A stretch of DNA of 64,000 bases from the NCBI RefSeq assembly GCF_004339025.1, contig NZ_SMFT01000003.1:1-64000 (forward strand), read 5' to 3'. This document shows positions 53,038-63,141 of the stretch, piece after piece (within the stretch, counting starts at the first letter, position 1; each line of letters begins with the position of its first letter). The position numbers and the translations under genes were made by a program. This stretch comes from Volucribacter psittacicida. GTDB taxonomy: Bacteria > Pseudomonadota > Gammaproteobacteria > Enterobacterales > Pasteurellaceae. Under the pieces are notes generated by a model. The model saw only the letters and a list, made by a program, of their open reading frames with translations, was not told where the DNA came from and did not search any database.

Positions 53038-54354
53038 ATGGGATTAATTGAAGCGATCATTATTTTAATGATCTTAATTTTAATAAGTGCGGTCATTTCT
53101 TCCGCTGAAATTTCCTTAGCTGGCGCCAGGAAGTTAAAATTACAACAATTAGCCAATGAAGGAAATAATAAAGCCTTAGAAGTGCTGAAATTGCAAGAAC
53201 AACCGGGCAAATTTATTACGGTGGTGCAAATAGGGCTAAATATGGTGGCAATTTCTGGGGGGATTGTGGGCGAAAGTGCGATTCGTCCTTATTTACAAGA
53301 ATTATTAGCCCAATATTCAAGTTCAGCTTGGCTTGAAACCTTTGCTTCTTGGCTTTCCTTTATTTTGGTGACAGCGTCCTTTATTTTGTTTGCGGATTTA
53401 ATGCCTAAACGTGTGGCTATGACCAAACCTGAGCAATTAGCGATTGCCACTGTTCGCATTATGAGTATTTCCATTTTTATTTTTAAACCCATTGTTTGGA
53501 TTTTTGATTGGATTGCTAATTTACTTTTCCGTTTATTCAAAATCCCAACGGTACGTCAAGAAAGTATGAGTTCTGAAGATATTGTGGCGATGCTTGATGC
53601 GGGGGCTCAAGCTGGGGTATTTAAAGCCCAAGAGCAATATTTAATTGAAAATATCTTTGATATGCAAGCTCGTACTGTTACTTCAACCATGACAAGCCGA
53701 GAATACATTGTGTTTTTAGATAAAACCGATGATCGACAAAAAGTGGTGGAAACCCTAAGTCAAAATTCCCATTCAAAATTATTAATTTGTGATAATGGTA
53801 TTGATAAGATTTTGGGCTATGTGGAATCGCACAACCTATTAACCCTGTTTTTGCAAAATGAAGACCCTGTGGCATTGACCGATAATCGTATTTTGCGCAA
53901 ACCTTTATATATTCCTGATACTTTATCTTTATATGAAGTTTTAGAATTATTTAAATCTTCGGGCGAAGATTTTGCGGTGATTGTCAATGAATATGCCTTA
54001 GTGGTGGGCATTATTACTCTTAAAGATGTGATGAGCATTGTGATGGGTGAATTGGTTTCCAATGAGGAAGAACAAATTGTGCGACGTGATGAAAATTCTT
54101 GGCTTATTGATGGGGCAACACCTCTGGAAGATGTGCAACGTGCTTTAGATATTGAGCAATTTCCAGATGATCAGAACTATGAAACCATTAGTGGTTTTAT
54201 GATGTATATGTTACGCAAGATCCCGAAAAAAACCGATTTTGTGATGTATGATAAATATAAATTTGAAATTATTGATACCGAAAATTTCAAAATTGATCAG
54301 TTGATGGTGTCGCTACGCAAAGAGTTTAGTCACAAACCTCAAACAGAGGATTAA
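53038..54354 (+). CDS. ytfL: CNNM/CorC-HlyC family transporter-like protein YtfL
   Basis: A 438-residue membrane protein. The N-terminal CNNM (DUF21) domain with four helices (about 5-190) contains SAVISSAEISLAGARKLKLQQLANEG. A CBS domain pair follows (about 205-330, TMTSREYIVFLDKTDD), then a CorC_HlyC C-terminal domain (about 345-430). Members act in magnesium or cobalt efflux or, for YtfL, putrescine/cadaverine export; the substrate is not clear. An uptake signal lies at its 5' end (53085-53093). No clear Shine-Dalgarno sequence; GGAA at 53027. Confidence 0.87.
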   Translation: MGLIEAIIILMILILISAVISSAEISLAGARKLKLQQLANEGNNKALEVLKLQEQPGKFITVVQIGLNMVAISGGIVGESAIRPYLQELLAQYSSSAWLETFASWLSFILVTASFILFADLMPKRVAMTKPEQLAIATVRIMSISIFIFKPIVWIFDWIANLLFRLFKIPTVRQESMSSEDIVAMLDAGAQAGVFKAQEQYLIENIFDMQARTVTSTMTSREYIVFLDKTDDRQKVVETLSQNSHSKLLICDNGIDKILGYVESHNLLTLFLQNEDPVALTDNRILRKPLYIPDTLSLYEVLELFKSSGEDFAVIVNEYALVVGIITLKDVMSIVMGELVSNEEEQIVRRDENSWLIDGATPLEDVQRALDIEQFPDDQNYETISGFMMYMLRKIPKKTDFVMYDKYKFEIIDTENFKIDQLMVSLRKEFSHKPQTED

Positions 54355-54360
54355 AGAACA

Positions 54361-54369
54361 AAGTGCGGT
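54361..54369 (+). repeat. DNA uptake signal sequence
   Basis: AAGTGCGGT seven bases after the ytfL stop. Confidence 0.85.
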
Positions 54370-54464
54370 CTATTTTTTGAATTTTTATTCTCACTAAGAG
54401 AATAGAGAGAAAAAGAATATAATGATACAATTCGTCACAATTTTTGATCAAAAAGGTAAAACAC

Positions 54465-55022
54465 ATGGCACGCAAGAAAAAAAGCCGTAAAGTCACAGAT
54501 ATTATGCCTGCTCGCAAGGCGGATAAAAAGCCCTTAGCAGAAAAACCTCGTCGTGGTAAAAAACTGACCCGTTATGAGTTAGATGCTAAAGCAAGGGAAG
54601 AAAAACGTAAAAGAAAACACAAGGGATTACCTTCTGGTTCTCGCCATAGTGTTGCAAGCGACAATAACAAACCGGAAAATACACTTCGCCAAGATCCTCG
54701 CCTTGGTAGCCGTAAAAAAGTGCCGTTGGTGGTGGAGTTTGTAAATAAAGAAAATAAAGCTCCAGAGAAACAATATCAGCCTATGGATCCTGTTCTAGAA
54801 TTAGAACGGTTGGAAAATAATGAAATTTTAAATAAATTATTGGATCAATTAGAAGCAGGGAAAACCTTAAAACCACAGGATCAAGCCTTTGTTGATGAAT
54901 GCTTACAACGTATTGATGAGCTAATGCAGCAACTTGGTATGTTAGAAGACGAGGACGATGAGGAAAATGCGGAAGATTTATACCGCACTTTTGCGCGTAT
55001 TGATATTAACCAATTTAAGTAA
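54465..55022 (+). CDS. yihI: Der GTPase-activating protein YihI
   Basis: A 185-residue protein. The N-terminal ~95 residues are highly basic ([23 protein letters not shown]...), and the C-terminal half is acidic with [24 protein letters not shown], as typical for YihI. YihI stimulates the GTPase Der in 50S ribosome maturation. ATG 54465 is chosen over a TTG 21 bases upstream. It is followed by the DUF2489 gene after seven bases and hemN eight bases later. An uptake signal is inside (54982-54990). Confidence 0.92.
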   Translation: MARKKKSRKVTDIMPARKADKKPLAEKPRRGKKLTRYELDAKAREEKRKRKHKGLPSGSRHSVASDNNKPENTLRQDPRLGSRKKVPLVVEFVNKENKAPEKQYQPMDPVLELERLENNEILNKLLDQLEAGKTLKPQDQAFVDECLQRIDELMQQLGMLEDEDDEENAEDLYRTFARIDINQFK

Positions 55023-55029
55023 ATAGACG

Positions 55030-55464
55030 ATGTTAATCACTTGGCTGGCGATTATCGCCATAATCATTATTTTGGCTTTGCTGAGTTATGCAGTGAGCTT
55101 ATTGCTCTCATTGCAGAAACAGAAAAAAGCCTTTACACAGGCACGATTAGCCCGTAAAAACCGCTTAAAAGAAAGTATTGTGATTATTGCTAAAGCAATG
55201 CAAAACAATGATTGCAATCATTCTGAGGGGGTAATTCGCTTAAAAATGCTACTTGAACCCCTTGGGCATAAATTAGATCGCTATCCTGCTATGTTTGAGC
55301 TTTATCAAGTAGTACAAGATATGCCGACCCATGAAGCACGACGAGCTTTAGTTAAAAATGAGCGTATGCGATTAGATTTAGATCGCGAAAGTGCAGAAGC
55401 AAAATTAGAACAAAAAATTATGTTGGAGTTGCCTCAGTTATTGGCTGAGGTTGAAAAAATTTAG
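55030..55464 (+). CDS. DUF2489 family membrane-anchored protein
   Basis: A 144-residue protein with an N-terminal membrane helix (about 3-27) and a long charged helical domain with NRLKESIVIIAKAMQNNDCNHSEGVIRLKMLLEPLG. It is found between yihI and hemN in several gammaproteobacteria. No catalytic motif; function unknown. ATG 55030 has weak ribosome-binding support (AGACG). Confidence 0.85.
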   Translation: MLITWLAIIAIIIILALLSYAVSLLLSLQKQKKAFTQARLARKNRLKESIVIIAKAMQNNDCNHSEGVIRLKMLLEPLGHKLDRYPAMFELYQVVQDMPTHEARRALVKNERMRLDLDRESAEAKLEQKIMLELPQLLAEVEKI

Positions 55465-55472
55465 GGGAAATT

Positions 55473-56864
55473 ATGTCAGCATCTATCGCCAATCTTACCC
55501 CAGAGGTAAGTTGGAATTTGGATCTTATTCAAAAATATAATCATTCTGGGCCACGTTATACTTCTTATCCTACGGCTTTAGAATTTAGCGAGTCTTATGG
55601 TAATGAAGACTTTGAGCGAGCCGCACAACGTTATCCACAACGCCCACTTTCGCTATATGTACATATTCCTTTTTGTCATAAACTTTGTTATTTCTGTGGC
55701 TGTAACAAGGTAATTACACGTCATCAACATAAAGCCGATATTTATTTAGACTATTTAGAAAAAGAAATCAAAACACGCTCCCAGTTGTTCAAACAGCGCC
55801 AAGTTAGCCAAATACATTGGGGTGGCGGCACGCCTACTTATTTAACAGAACAGCAATCACAACGCTTAATGACAATGTTAAGACAACATTTTAATGTGTT
55901 AGCCGATGCGGAAATCAGCATTGAAATGGATCCGCGCGAAATTGAGCTTTCTATGCTAGGGCATTTACGTCAATTAGGCTTTAATCGCATTAGTATGGGG
56001 ATCCAAGACTTCAACAAAGATGTGCAAAAAGCCATTAATCGTGAACAAGATGAAGACTTTGTTTTTGCCTTGGTAAAACGTGCAAGAGAATTACAATTTA
56101 GCTCTATTAATCTTGATTTAATCTATGGTTTACCCTTACAAAGCGTAGAAAGTTTTATGTTTACCCTGCAACGTGTTATTGAACTTAATCCAGATCGATT
56201 AAGCGTCTTTAACTACGCCCATTTGCCAAGCCGTTTTGCGGGACAACACAAAATCAAAGAAGCTCAATTACCTGCCCCACAAACAAAGCTCACCATCTTG
56301 CAAAAAACCATTGAAACCCTCGCTCAAGCGGGCTATAAATTTATCGGTATGGATCATTTTGCCAAGCCCAATGACGAATTAGCTATCGCTCAGCAACAAG
56401 GCGTATTACATCGTAATTTCCAAGGCTATACCACACAAGAAGAATGTGATTTACTTGGATTAGGGGTTTCAGCCATTAGTTTATTAGGCGATACCTATGC
56501 ACAAAATCAAAAAGAATTGAAGCATTATTATGCCGATGTGGAACAGCGAGGTATAGCATTACATAAAGGCTTAGCCATGACAGAGGAAGATTGTTTACGG
56601 CGAGATGTGATCAAGCAACTTATTTGTAACTTCAAATTAGATTATTCGTTTATTGAAGATCTTTATCAAATTGATTTTAAACAACATTTTGCAGAAGATT
56701 TAGCCCTGTTAGCCCCTTTAGCCGAAGATGGGTTAATTGAAATTAATCATAATGGATTACAAGTTACTCCACAGGGACGCTTGTTAATTCGTAATATTTG
56801 TTTATGTTTTGATACCTATTCTCGCCAACAGGCAAGACGGCAACAATTTTCTAGGATTATATAG
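55473..56864 (+). CDS. hemN: oxygen-independent coproporphyrinogen III oxidase
   Basis: A 463-residue radical SAM enzyme in heme biosynthesis that converts coproporphyrinogen III to protoporphyrinogen IX without oxygen. The 4Fe-4S motif is in HIPFCHKLCYFCGCNKV (CxxxCxxCxC); the YTSYPTALEF start and the GGGTPTYL and GMDHFAKP motifs are typical of HemN. AGGGGAAATT precedes the ATG. It ends a yihI-DUF2489-hemN unit. Confidence 0.96.
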   Translation: MSASIANLTPEVSWNLDLIQKYNHSGPRYTSYPTALEFSESYGNEDFERAAQRYPQRPLSLYVHIPFCHKLCYFCGCNKVITRHQHKADIYLDYLEKEIKTRSQLFKQRQVSQIHWGGGTPTYLTEQQSQRLMTMLRQHFNVLADAEISIEMDPREIELSMLGHLRQLGFNRISMGIQDFNKDVQKAINREQDEDFVFALVKRARELQFSSINLDLIYGLPLQSVESFMFTLQRVIELNPDRLSVFNYAHLPSRFAGQHKIKEAQLPAPQTKLTILQKTIETLAQAGYKFIGMDHFAKPNDELAIAQQQGVLHRNFQGYTTQEECDLLGLGVSAISLLGDTYAQNQKELKHYYADVEQRGIALHKGLAMTEEDCLRRDVIKQLICNFKLDYSFIEDLYQIDFKQHFAEDLALLAPLAEDGLIEINHNGLQVTPQGRLLIRNICLCFDTYSRQQARRQQFSRII

Positions 56865-56871
56865 TTTAGAG

Positions 56872-57013
56872 ACAGAAGACGGAAAACAGAGGACTGAAAC
56901 AATTACTTTTGTTTATCATCTTGAGAAATAGAAAAATTTTTCCAAAATCTACCGCACTTTTTACTCCAAATGCACCAGTAGCTTAATTTTCAGTTCTCGT
57001 CCTCTGTATTCTG
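56872..57013. repeat. imperfect inverted repeat enclosing an uptake signal
   Basis: ACAGAAGACGGAAAACAGAG (56872-56891) and GGACTGAAA are echoed in reverse by TTTTCAGTTC and TCGTCCTCTGTATTCTGA (56987-57013). The arms are about 27 bases with several mismatches, around an uptake signal (56951-56959). It lies between hemN and lepA. Confidence 0.5.
56951..56959 (-). repeat. DNA uptake signal sequence
   Basis: ACCGCACTT in the hemN-lepA spacer, in the loop of the inverted repeat at 56872-57013. Confidence 0.85.
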
Positions 57014-57098
57014 AGCAGAATATATAGCACTAAAACAAATATTCAGGTAAAATTTGCCGATTAAATAATGACTGGCATTAGATATAAAACCTTAATTT

Positions 57099-58895
57099 AT
57101 GCAAAATATTAGAAATTTTTCCATTATTGCTCATATTGACCATGGTAAATCCACCTTATCTGATCGTTTAATTCAAACTTGTGGCGGTTTAAGTGATCGT
57201 GAAATGGCGGCGCAAGTTTTGGATTCAATGGATTTAGAGCGTGAACGTGGTATTACCATTAAAGCGCAGAGCGTTACCTTAAATTATAAAGCCAAAGATG
57301 GGCAAACTTATCAACTGAACTTTATTGATACCCCGGGACACGTGGACTTTTCCTATGAAGTCTCTCGCTCTTTAGCCGCTTGTGAGGGGGCGTTATTGGT
57401 GGTTGATGCTGGGCAAGGCGTGGAAGCACAAACCCTTGCAAATTGTTATACTGCCATTGAAATGGATCTCGAGGTTGTGCCTATTCTTAATAAAATAGAT
57501 TTACCTGCCGCCGATCCTGAGCGTGTTGCGGAAGAAATTGAAGATATTGTTGGCATTGATGCCATGGAGGCTGTACGTTGTTCCGCTAAAACAGGTGTGG
57601 GGATTGAGGATGTATTAGAAGAGATTGTCGCTAAAATTCCAGCACCTGAAGGCGATCCTGATGCCCCATTACAAGCCTTGATTATTGACTCTTGGTTTGA
57701 TAATTATCTTGGAGTGGTGTCTTTAGTTCGCATAAAAAATGGTACGTTGCGTAAAGGCGATAAGATTAAAGTGATGAGTACAGGGCAAACTTATGGCGTT
57801 GATCGCCTTGGTATTTTTACCCCGAAACAAGTGGATACCACCGAATTAAAATGTGGCGAAGTAGGTTGGGTGGTTTGTGCTATTAAGGATATTTTAGGGG
57901 CACCTGTGGGCGATACCCTTACTCATCAACATAATCCAGCTAACGCCGCTCTCCCTGGCTTTAAAAAAGTCAAACCGCAGGTTTATGCCGGGCTTTTCCC
58001 CGTCAGTTCTGATGATTATGAAGCATTTCGTGATGCACTGGGTAAATTAAGCCTAAATGATGCCTCGTTATTCTATGAACCAGAAAACTCAACCGCCTTG
58101 GGCTTCGGCTTCCGCTGTGGTTTTCTTGGTTTATTGCATATGGAAATTATCCAAGAACGATTAGAACGAGAATATGATCTTGATCTTATTACCACCGCCC
58201 CAACGGTAGTTTACGAAGTAGAATTAACCAATGGCGAAGTGGTTTATGTGGATAGCCCAGCGAAATTGCCACCATTAAATAATATTGCGGAAATTCGTGA
58301 ACCTATTGCGGAATGTAATATGCTTTTACCACAAAGTTATCTAGGTAATGTGATTACCCTTTGTGTGGAAAAACGTGGTGTGCAGACGAATATGGTTTAT
58401 CATGGCAATCAAGTGGCGTTGACCTATGAAATTCCAATGGGCGAAGTGGTACTGGATTTCTTTGATCGCTTGAAATCCACTTCTCGTGGCTATGCGTCCC
58501 TTGATTATGGTTTTAAACGTTTCCAAGCGGCGGATATGGTTAGGGTAGATATTATGATCAATGGTGAACGTGTTGATGCCTTAGCCTTAATTGTGCATAA
58601 AGATAATGCCCCTTATCGTGGACGAGAGTTGGTGGAGAAAATGCGTGAGCTTATTCCTCGCCAACAATTTGATATTGCGATTCAAGCGGCAATAGGTAAT
58701 CATATTATTGCACGCTCAACAGTGAAACAATTACGTAAAAACGTCCTCGCAAAATGTTATGGTGGTGATGTTAGCCGTAAGAAAAAACTGTTACAAAAAC
58801 AAAAAGAAGGTAAAAAACGAATGAAGTCTTTAGGGAATGTTGAAGTACCGCAAGAGGCGTTTTTAGCTATTCTTCATGTTGGCAAAGATAAATAA
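57099..58895 (+). CDS. lepA: elongation factor 4 (LepA)
   Basis: A 598-residue translational GTPase that can back-translocate the ribosome. G1 is [16 protein letters not shown]2/G3 around ERGITIKAQ and DTPGHVDF, G4 NKIDLP. The LepA-specific C-terminal domain (about 490-598) contains [29 protein letters not shown]. It heads the lepA-lepB-rnc-era operon. Confidence 0.98.
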   Translation: MQNIRNFSIIAHIDHGKSTLSDRLIQTCGGLSDREMAAQVLDSMDLERERGITIKAQSVTLNYKAKDGQTYQLNFIDTPGHVDFSYEVSRSLAACEGALLVVDAGQGVEAQTLANCYTAIEMDLEVVPILNKIDLPAADPERVAEEIEDIVGIDAMEAVRCSAKTGVGIEDVLEEIVAKIPAPEGDPDAPLQALIIDSWFDNYLGVVSLVRIKNGTLRKGDKIKVMSTGQTYGVDRLGIFTPKQVDTTELKCGEVGWVVCAIKDILGAPVGDTLTHQHNPANAALPGFKKVKPQVYAGLFPVSSDDYEAFRDALGKLSLNDASLFYEPENSTALGFGFRCGFLGLLHMEIIQERLEREYDLDLITTAPTVVYEVELTNGEVVYVDSPAKLPPLNNIAEIREPIAECNMLLPQSYLGNVITLCVEKRGVQTNMVYHGNQVALTYEIPMGEVVLDFFDRLKSTSRGYASLDYGFKRFQAADMVRVDIMINGERVDALALIVHKDNAPYRGRELVEKMRELIPRQQFDIAIQAAIGNHIIARSTVKQLRKNVLAKCYGGDVSRKKKLLQKQKEGKKRMKSLGNVEVPQEAFLAILHVGKDK

Positions 58896-58911
58896 CAAAT
58901 AAGGAAATATT

Positions 58912-59865
58912 ATGTCAAAATTTTTTCTGCCTATTCTACTTGTTGTTGCGTTTATCGGTTGGAAAATCCTTGATAATTTAGGTTTACCAAATACTTTTTC
59001 AATTTTGTTGGTTATTTTAACCTTTATTGCCGGGATATTTTGGTGTTACAACCGCTTTTCAGTTTTACCCAAGCGTAAACGACAAATTGCTCGTGCGGAA
59101 CAACGTTCAGGTAAAACCTTAACAGAGGCAGAAAAAAATCAAATTGAACCTATTTCAGAAGGGGCGGAGTTTATTGGTTCATTATTTCCTGTGCTTGCCT
59201 TTGTGCTAATTCTACGCTCATTCTTATTTGAGCCATTTCAAATACCTTCTGGTTCTATGGAACCGACATTAAGAGTGGGGGATTTTTTATTAGTGGAAAA
59301 ATATGCCTATGGCATTAAAGATCCTATTTTTCAACATACCTTAATTGAAACTGGCAAACCTCAACGTGGCGATGTGATTGTGTTTAAAGCACCACCACAA
59401 CCAAGCCTTGATTATATTAAGCGTGTTATTGGGGTAGGAGGAGATAAAATCATTTATGATTTAGCCACAAGAGATATTACCCTTATTCCTAATGTCAATG
59501 GCAATCCTTGTGAACAAGATTGTGACGTTATTCATTTTAAATACTCACAACCAGTCGCTAACCCAGAATTTATTTACTACCAACAACCACAATTAGAGCG
59601 CACAGAATATGGTAGCGTTACCCATAAAATCTTAAATAATCCAGAAGCATTTTATTACCCTCAAACGGAATGGGTCGTACCTGCTGGGCATTATTTTGTG
59701 ATGGGCGATAACCGTGATAATAGCGAAGACAGCCGTTTTTGGGGATTTTTACCAGAACAATCTATTGTGGGTAAAGCAAGCTATATTTGGCTAAGTTTAG
59801 ATAAAAAACCAAATCAATGGCCGACAGGGTTAAGATTTGATCGAATGTTTAGCAAAATTCAGTAA
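58912..59865 (+). CDS. lepB: signal peptidase I
   Basis: A 317-residue inner-membrane Ser-Lys protease that removes Sec and Tat signal peptides. It has two N-terminal hydrophobic segments, then [20 protein letters not shown] with catalytic Ser115. [12 protein letters not shown] carries the catalytic Lys, and [22 protein letters not shown] is box E. It starts 16 bases after lepA and is followed by rnc after two bases, as in E. coli. Confidence 0.97.
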   Translation: MSKFFLPILLVVAFIGWKILDNLGLPNTFSILLVILTFIAGIFWCYNRFSVLPKRKRQIARAEQRSGKTLTEAEKNQIEPISEGAEFIGSLFPVLAFVLILRSFLFEPFQIPSGSMEPTLRVGDFLLVEKYAYGIKDPIFQHTLIETGKPQRGDVIVFKAPPQPSLDYIKRVIGVGGDKIIYDLATRDITLIPNVNGNPCEQDCDVIHFKYSQPVANPEFIYYQQPQLERTEYGSVTHKILNNPEAFYYPQTEWVVPAGHYFVMGDNRDNSEDSRFWGFLPEQSIVGKASYIWLSLDKKPNQWPTGLRFDRMFSKIQ

Positions 59866-59867
59866 CA

Positions 59868-60539
59868 ATGAATAAATTAAAAAGATTACAACAAAAAATT
59901 GGTTATCAATTTCAGCAAATTGATCTATTAGAACAAGCCCTCACTCATCGTAGTGCAGGGTATAAACATAATGAACGGTTAGAATATCTTGGCGATGCCA
60001 TTTTAAATTTAACCATCGCAGAAGCCTTATATTACCGTTTTCCCAAAGCTAACGAAGGTGAGCTTAGTCGTATGCGAGCCACCTTAGTTAGAGAGCAAAC
60101 CCTTGCGATTTTAGCACGAGAGTTTGACTTAGGCAGTTATTTATATTTAGGACCAGGGGAATTAAAGAGCGGTGGTTTTCGCCGAGAATCCATCTTATCT
60201 GATGGTGTTGAGGCCATTATTGGGGCTATTTTACTTGATAGTGATTTAACCTCAGCTTGTGAAGTGGTAAAACAATGGTATAAGCCATTATTACAACAAA
60301 TTCAACCCGGAGAAGAGCAAAAAGATCCTAAAACAAGATTGCAAGAATATCTACAAGGCAAGCGTCTTCCGCTACCTCATTACGAAATTGTTGATATTCA
60401 AGGCAGAGATCATTGCCAAACCTTTAAAGTGAAATGCCATATTAAAAATTTGGATAAAACCTTTATGGGCATAGGATCCAGTCGCCGAAAAGCCGAACAG
60501 GCTGCCGCTGAACAAATTTTAAAAGAGTTAAAACTATGA
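59868..60539 (+). CDS. rnc: ribonuclease III
   Basis: A 223-residue double-strand-specific endoribonuclease for rRNA and mRNA processing. The signature is [21 protein letters not shown] with metal-binding Glu and Asp, and further motif [13 protein letters not shown]-terminal dsRNA-binding domain starts [21 protein letters not shown]. Its stop overlaps the era start as ATGA, suggesting coupled translation. Confidence 0.97.
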   Translation: MNKLKRLQQKIGYQFQQIDLLEQALTHRSAGYKHNERLEYLGDAILNLTIAEALYYRFPKANEGELSRMRATLVREQTLAILAREFDLGSYLYLGPGELKSGGFRRESILSDGVEAIIGAILLDSDLTSACEVVKQWYKPLLQQIQPGEEQKDPKTRLQEYLQGKRLPLPHYEIVDIQGRDHCQTFKVKCHIKNLDKTFMGIGSSRRKAEQAAAEQILKELKL

Positions 60540-61438
60540 CAGAACAACAAACCTATTGTGGATTTATTGCGATTGTAGGACGTCCAAATGTGGGCAAATC
60601 TACCCTACTAAATAAGATCTTAGGTCAAAAAATTTCCATAACCTCACGCAAAGCACAAACCACTCGCCACCGCATTGTAGGTATTCATACCGAAGGGGCT
60701 TATCAAGCCATTTATGTTGATACCCCGGGCTTACATATTGAAGAAAAACGCGCTATTAATCGCTTAATGAATCGTGCTGCAAGCAGTGCTATTGGCGATG
60801 TCGATCTTATTATTTTTGTGGTAGATGGCACACATTGGAATGATGACGACGAAATGGTGTTAAACAAACTACGCAAAACGAAAACCCCTGTATTACTAGC
60901 GATTAACAAAATTGATAACGTTAAAAATAAAGATGAATTACTTCCTTTTATCAGCGAGCTAACGGCTAAATATCCTTTTGCTTATGTGGTACCTATTTCC
61001 GCTCAACGGGGAAAAAATGTACAAGAAATAGAAAAGATTGTACGTGAAACCCTACGTCCTGGAATTCATCATTTTCCTGAAGATTATGTCACAGATCGCT
61101 CCCAACGTTTTATGGCATCAGAAATTATACGCGAAAAATTAATGCGTTTTACTGGCGAAGAATTGCCTTACTCGGTAACTGTTGAGATCGAGCAATTTAA
61201 AGTGAATGAGCGTGGTATTTATGAAATTAATGGCTTAATTTTAGTAGAGCGAGAGGGACAGAAAAAAATGGTCATTGGTCGTGGCGGACAAAAAATTAAA
61301 ACCATTGGCACTGAAGCTCGACAAGATATGCAACGCTTATTTGATGCAAAAGTACATTTAGAATTATGGGTGAAAGTCAAATCTGGTTGGGCTGATGACG
61401 AACGAGCTTTGAGAAGTTTAGGGTATATGGATAACTAA
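60536..61438 (+). CDS. era: GTPase Era
   Basis: A 300-residue GTPase needed for 30S assembly. G1 is [14 protein letters not shown]3 DTPGLHIE, G4 NKID. The C-terminal KH domain holds [21 protein letters not shown], which binds the 3' end of 16S rRNA. Rnc and Era are co-expressed here, as in E. coli. Confidence 0.98.
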   Translation: MTEQQTYCGFIAIVGRPNVGKSTLLNKILGQKISITSRKAQTTRHRIVGIHTEGAYQAIYVDTPGLHIEEKRAINRLMNRAASSAIGDVDLIIFVVDGTHWNDDDEMVLNKLRKTKTPVLLAINKIDNVKNKDELLPFISELTAKYPFAYVVPISAQRGKNVQEIEKIVRETLRPGIHHFPEDYVTDRSQRFMASEIIREKLMRFTGEELPYSVTVEIEQFKVNERGIYEINGLILVEREGQKKMVIGRGGQKIKTIGTEARQDMQRLFDAKVHLELWVKVKSGWADDERALRSLGYMDN

Positions 61439-61452
61439 GAATAAAATATGAG

Positions 61453-61482
61453 GGATAGATACATTTTTATCTATCCTTACCC
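61453..61482 (+). terminator. possible terminator after era
   Basis: GGATAGATA (61453-61461), six-base loop, TATCTATCC (61468-61476), then a weak T-rich tail (TTACCCTTT). On the minus strand it may serve ubiD. Confidence 0.45.
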
Positions 61483-61518
61483 TTTAAAAGTATCATTTAA
61501 GATACTCTATTTTTCTTA

Positions 61519-62994
61519 CTACAAAATCCCCAACTCATCCCATATCTGATCTATATGCTTTACCACCTCTGGATCTTTTTTAATGGGGGTTCCCCATTCT
61601 CTTTGGGTTTCGCCTTGCCATTTATTAGTAGCGTCTATACCCATTTTGGAGCCTAATCCAGCGATAGGCGAGGCGAAGTCGAGATAGTCTATGGGGGTGT
61701 TTTCTACAAGCGTGAGATCTCGAGCGGGATCGCAACGTGTTGTAATTGCCCAAATAACATCTTTCCAATCCCTTGCATTAATATCATCATCACAAACAAT
61801 CACAAATTTGGTGTACATAAACTGACGTAAGAATGACCAAACACCCATCATCACACGTTTAGCATGACCTGCATATTGTTTTTTCATCGTTACTACCGCC
61901 AATCGATAAGAACAACCTTCTGGTGGTAAATAGAAATCAACAATTTCTGGGAATTGCTTTTGTAAAATAGGGATAAAAACTTCGTTTAATGCTTCCCCTA
62001 ATACCGCTGGCTCATCTGGTGGACGTCCTGTGTAAGTGGAATGATAAATGGGATTTTGCCGCATGGTTATATGGGTTACCGTAAAAACCGGAAAATATTC
62101 TTGTTCATTATAATAACCCGTATGATCGCCATAAGGACCTTCTAAGGCTTGTTCATGGGGATCAATATAGCCTTCAAGCACAATTTCCGCACTGGCTGGC
62201 ACTTGTAGATCGTTACTTATTGATTTTACCACTTCCGTTTTATTGCCTCGTAATAAGCCCGCAAAGGCATATTCTGATAGGCTATCAGGAATGGGGGTAA
62301 CGGCACTTAAGATTGTGGCTGGATCTGCCCCTAATGCCACAGAAACAGGAAATGGCTGGTTAGGGTTGGCTTGTTGCCATTCTTGAAAATCTAATGCACC
62401 ACCACGATGAGAAAGCCAACGCATAATTAATTTATTTTTACCAATAAGCTGTTGGCGATAGATCCCTAAATTTTGCCGAGATTTATAGGGGCCTTTTGTA
62501 ATGGTTAATCCCCAAGTAATTAAGGGGGCAATATCATCTTTCCAACATTGCATTATGGGTAATCGATAAAGATCCACTTGTTCATCTTGCCAAATAATTT
62601 GTTGGCAATCTGCTTTGCTTAATACTTTGGTTGGCATATTTAAGACTTGTTTCCACTGGGGTAATTGCCCCATAAACTGTTTAAACCCCTTTGGCGGTTC
62701 TGGTTCTTTTAGAAAAGCCAGTAATTTACCCAGTTCTCGCAAGGCTTGTGTATCCTGTTGTCCCATACCTAGGGCAACACGTTTTGCTGTGCCAAATAAA
62801 TTGCATAATACTGGGATATCAAAGCCTTTTGGGTTTTCAAACAATAAAGCGGGGCCTCCTGCTCGTAAAGTGCGGTCCGAAATTTCGGTCATTTCTAAAT
62901 AGGGATCAATTTCTTGTGTGATACGTTTTAATTCGCCTTGCTGTTCTAATAAGGCAATAAAATCCCGTAGATTTTTATATTTTATGTTTGTCAT
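61519..62994 (-). CDS. ubiD: 3-octaprenyl-4-hydroxybenzoate carboxy-lyase
   Basis: A 491-residue prenylated-FMN-dependent decarboxylase in ubiquinone synthesis. It has [28 protein letters not shown] at the N terminus, the core [27 protein letters not shown] (here [11 protein letters not shown]) with conserved Glu, and [24 protein letters not shown] near the C terminus. It needs UbiX for its cofactor. ATG 62994 gives the usual N terminus; a longer ORF to 63051 lacks conserved sequence. An uptake signal is inside (62868-62876). Confidence 0.96.
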   Translation of the reverse strand: MTNIKYKNLRDFIALLEQQGELKRITQEIDPYLEMTEISDRTLRAGGPALLFENPKGFDIPVLCNLFGTAKRVALGMGQQDTQALRELGKLLAFLKEPEPPKGFKQFMGQLPQWKQVLNMPTKVLSKADCQQIIWQDEQVDLYRLPIMQCWKDDIAPLITWGLTITKGPYKSRQNLGIYRQQLIGKNKLIMRWLSHRGGALDFQEWQQANPNQPFPVSVALGADPATILSAVTPIPDSLSEYAFAGLLRGNKTEVVKSISNDLQVPASAEIVLEGYIDPHEQALEGPYGDHTGYYNEQEYFPVFTVTHITMRQNPIYHSTYTGRPPDEPAVLGEALNEVFIPILQKQFPEIVDFYLPPEGCSYRLAVVTMKKQYAGHAKRVMMGVWSFLRQFMYTKFVIVCDDDINARDWKDVIWAITTRCDPARDLTLVENTPIDYLDFASPIAGLGSKMGIDATNKWQGETQREWGTPIKKDPEVVKHIDQIWDELGIL

Positions 62995-63092
62995 ATTAGA
63001 TGATTTAAATATCGTCCTGTTAATGTGAAATAAGGTAAGTTGGCAAATCACACATTAAAGTGTTGCGTTACCAACGCTGTGGGCTATACAAA

Positions 63093-63124
63093 AAAAGCTA
63101 TATTTCTGCTGAAATATAGCTTTT
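63093..63124 (-). terminator. terminator of lpxC
   Basis: AAAAGCTATATTTC (63093-63106), loop TGCT, GAAATATAGCTTTT (63111-63124): a 14-base stem. On the minus strand the T run after it supports termination of lpxC before ubiD. Confidence 0.88.
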
Positions 63125-63141
63125 ATTCTTAATATAATCAG

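Noticed and set aside
53251-53260. G6 run in ytfL, and similar G6 in rcpA near 6715
   Set aside because: Too short for frequent slippage and encoded by conserved glycine-rich protein sequence.
62995-63051. Longer N terminus of ubiD
   Set aside because: The extra residues precede the conserved start and show no similarity to UbiD.
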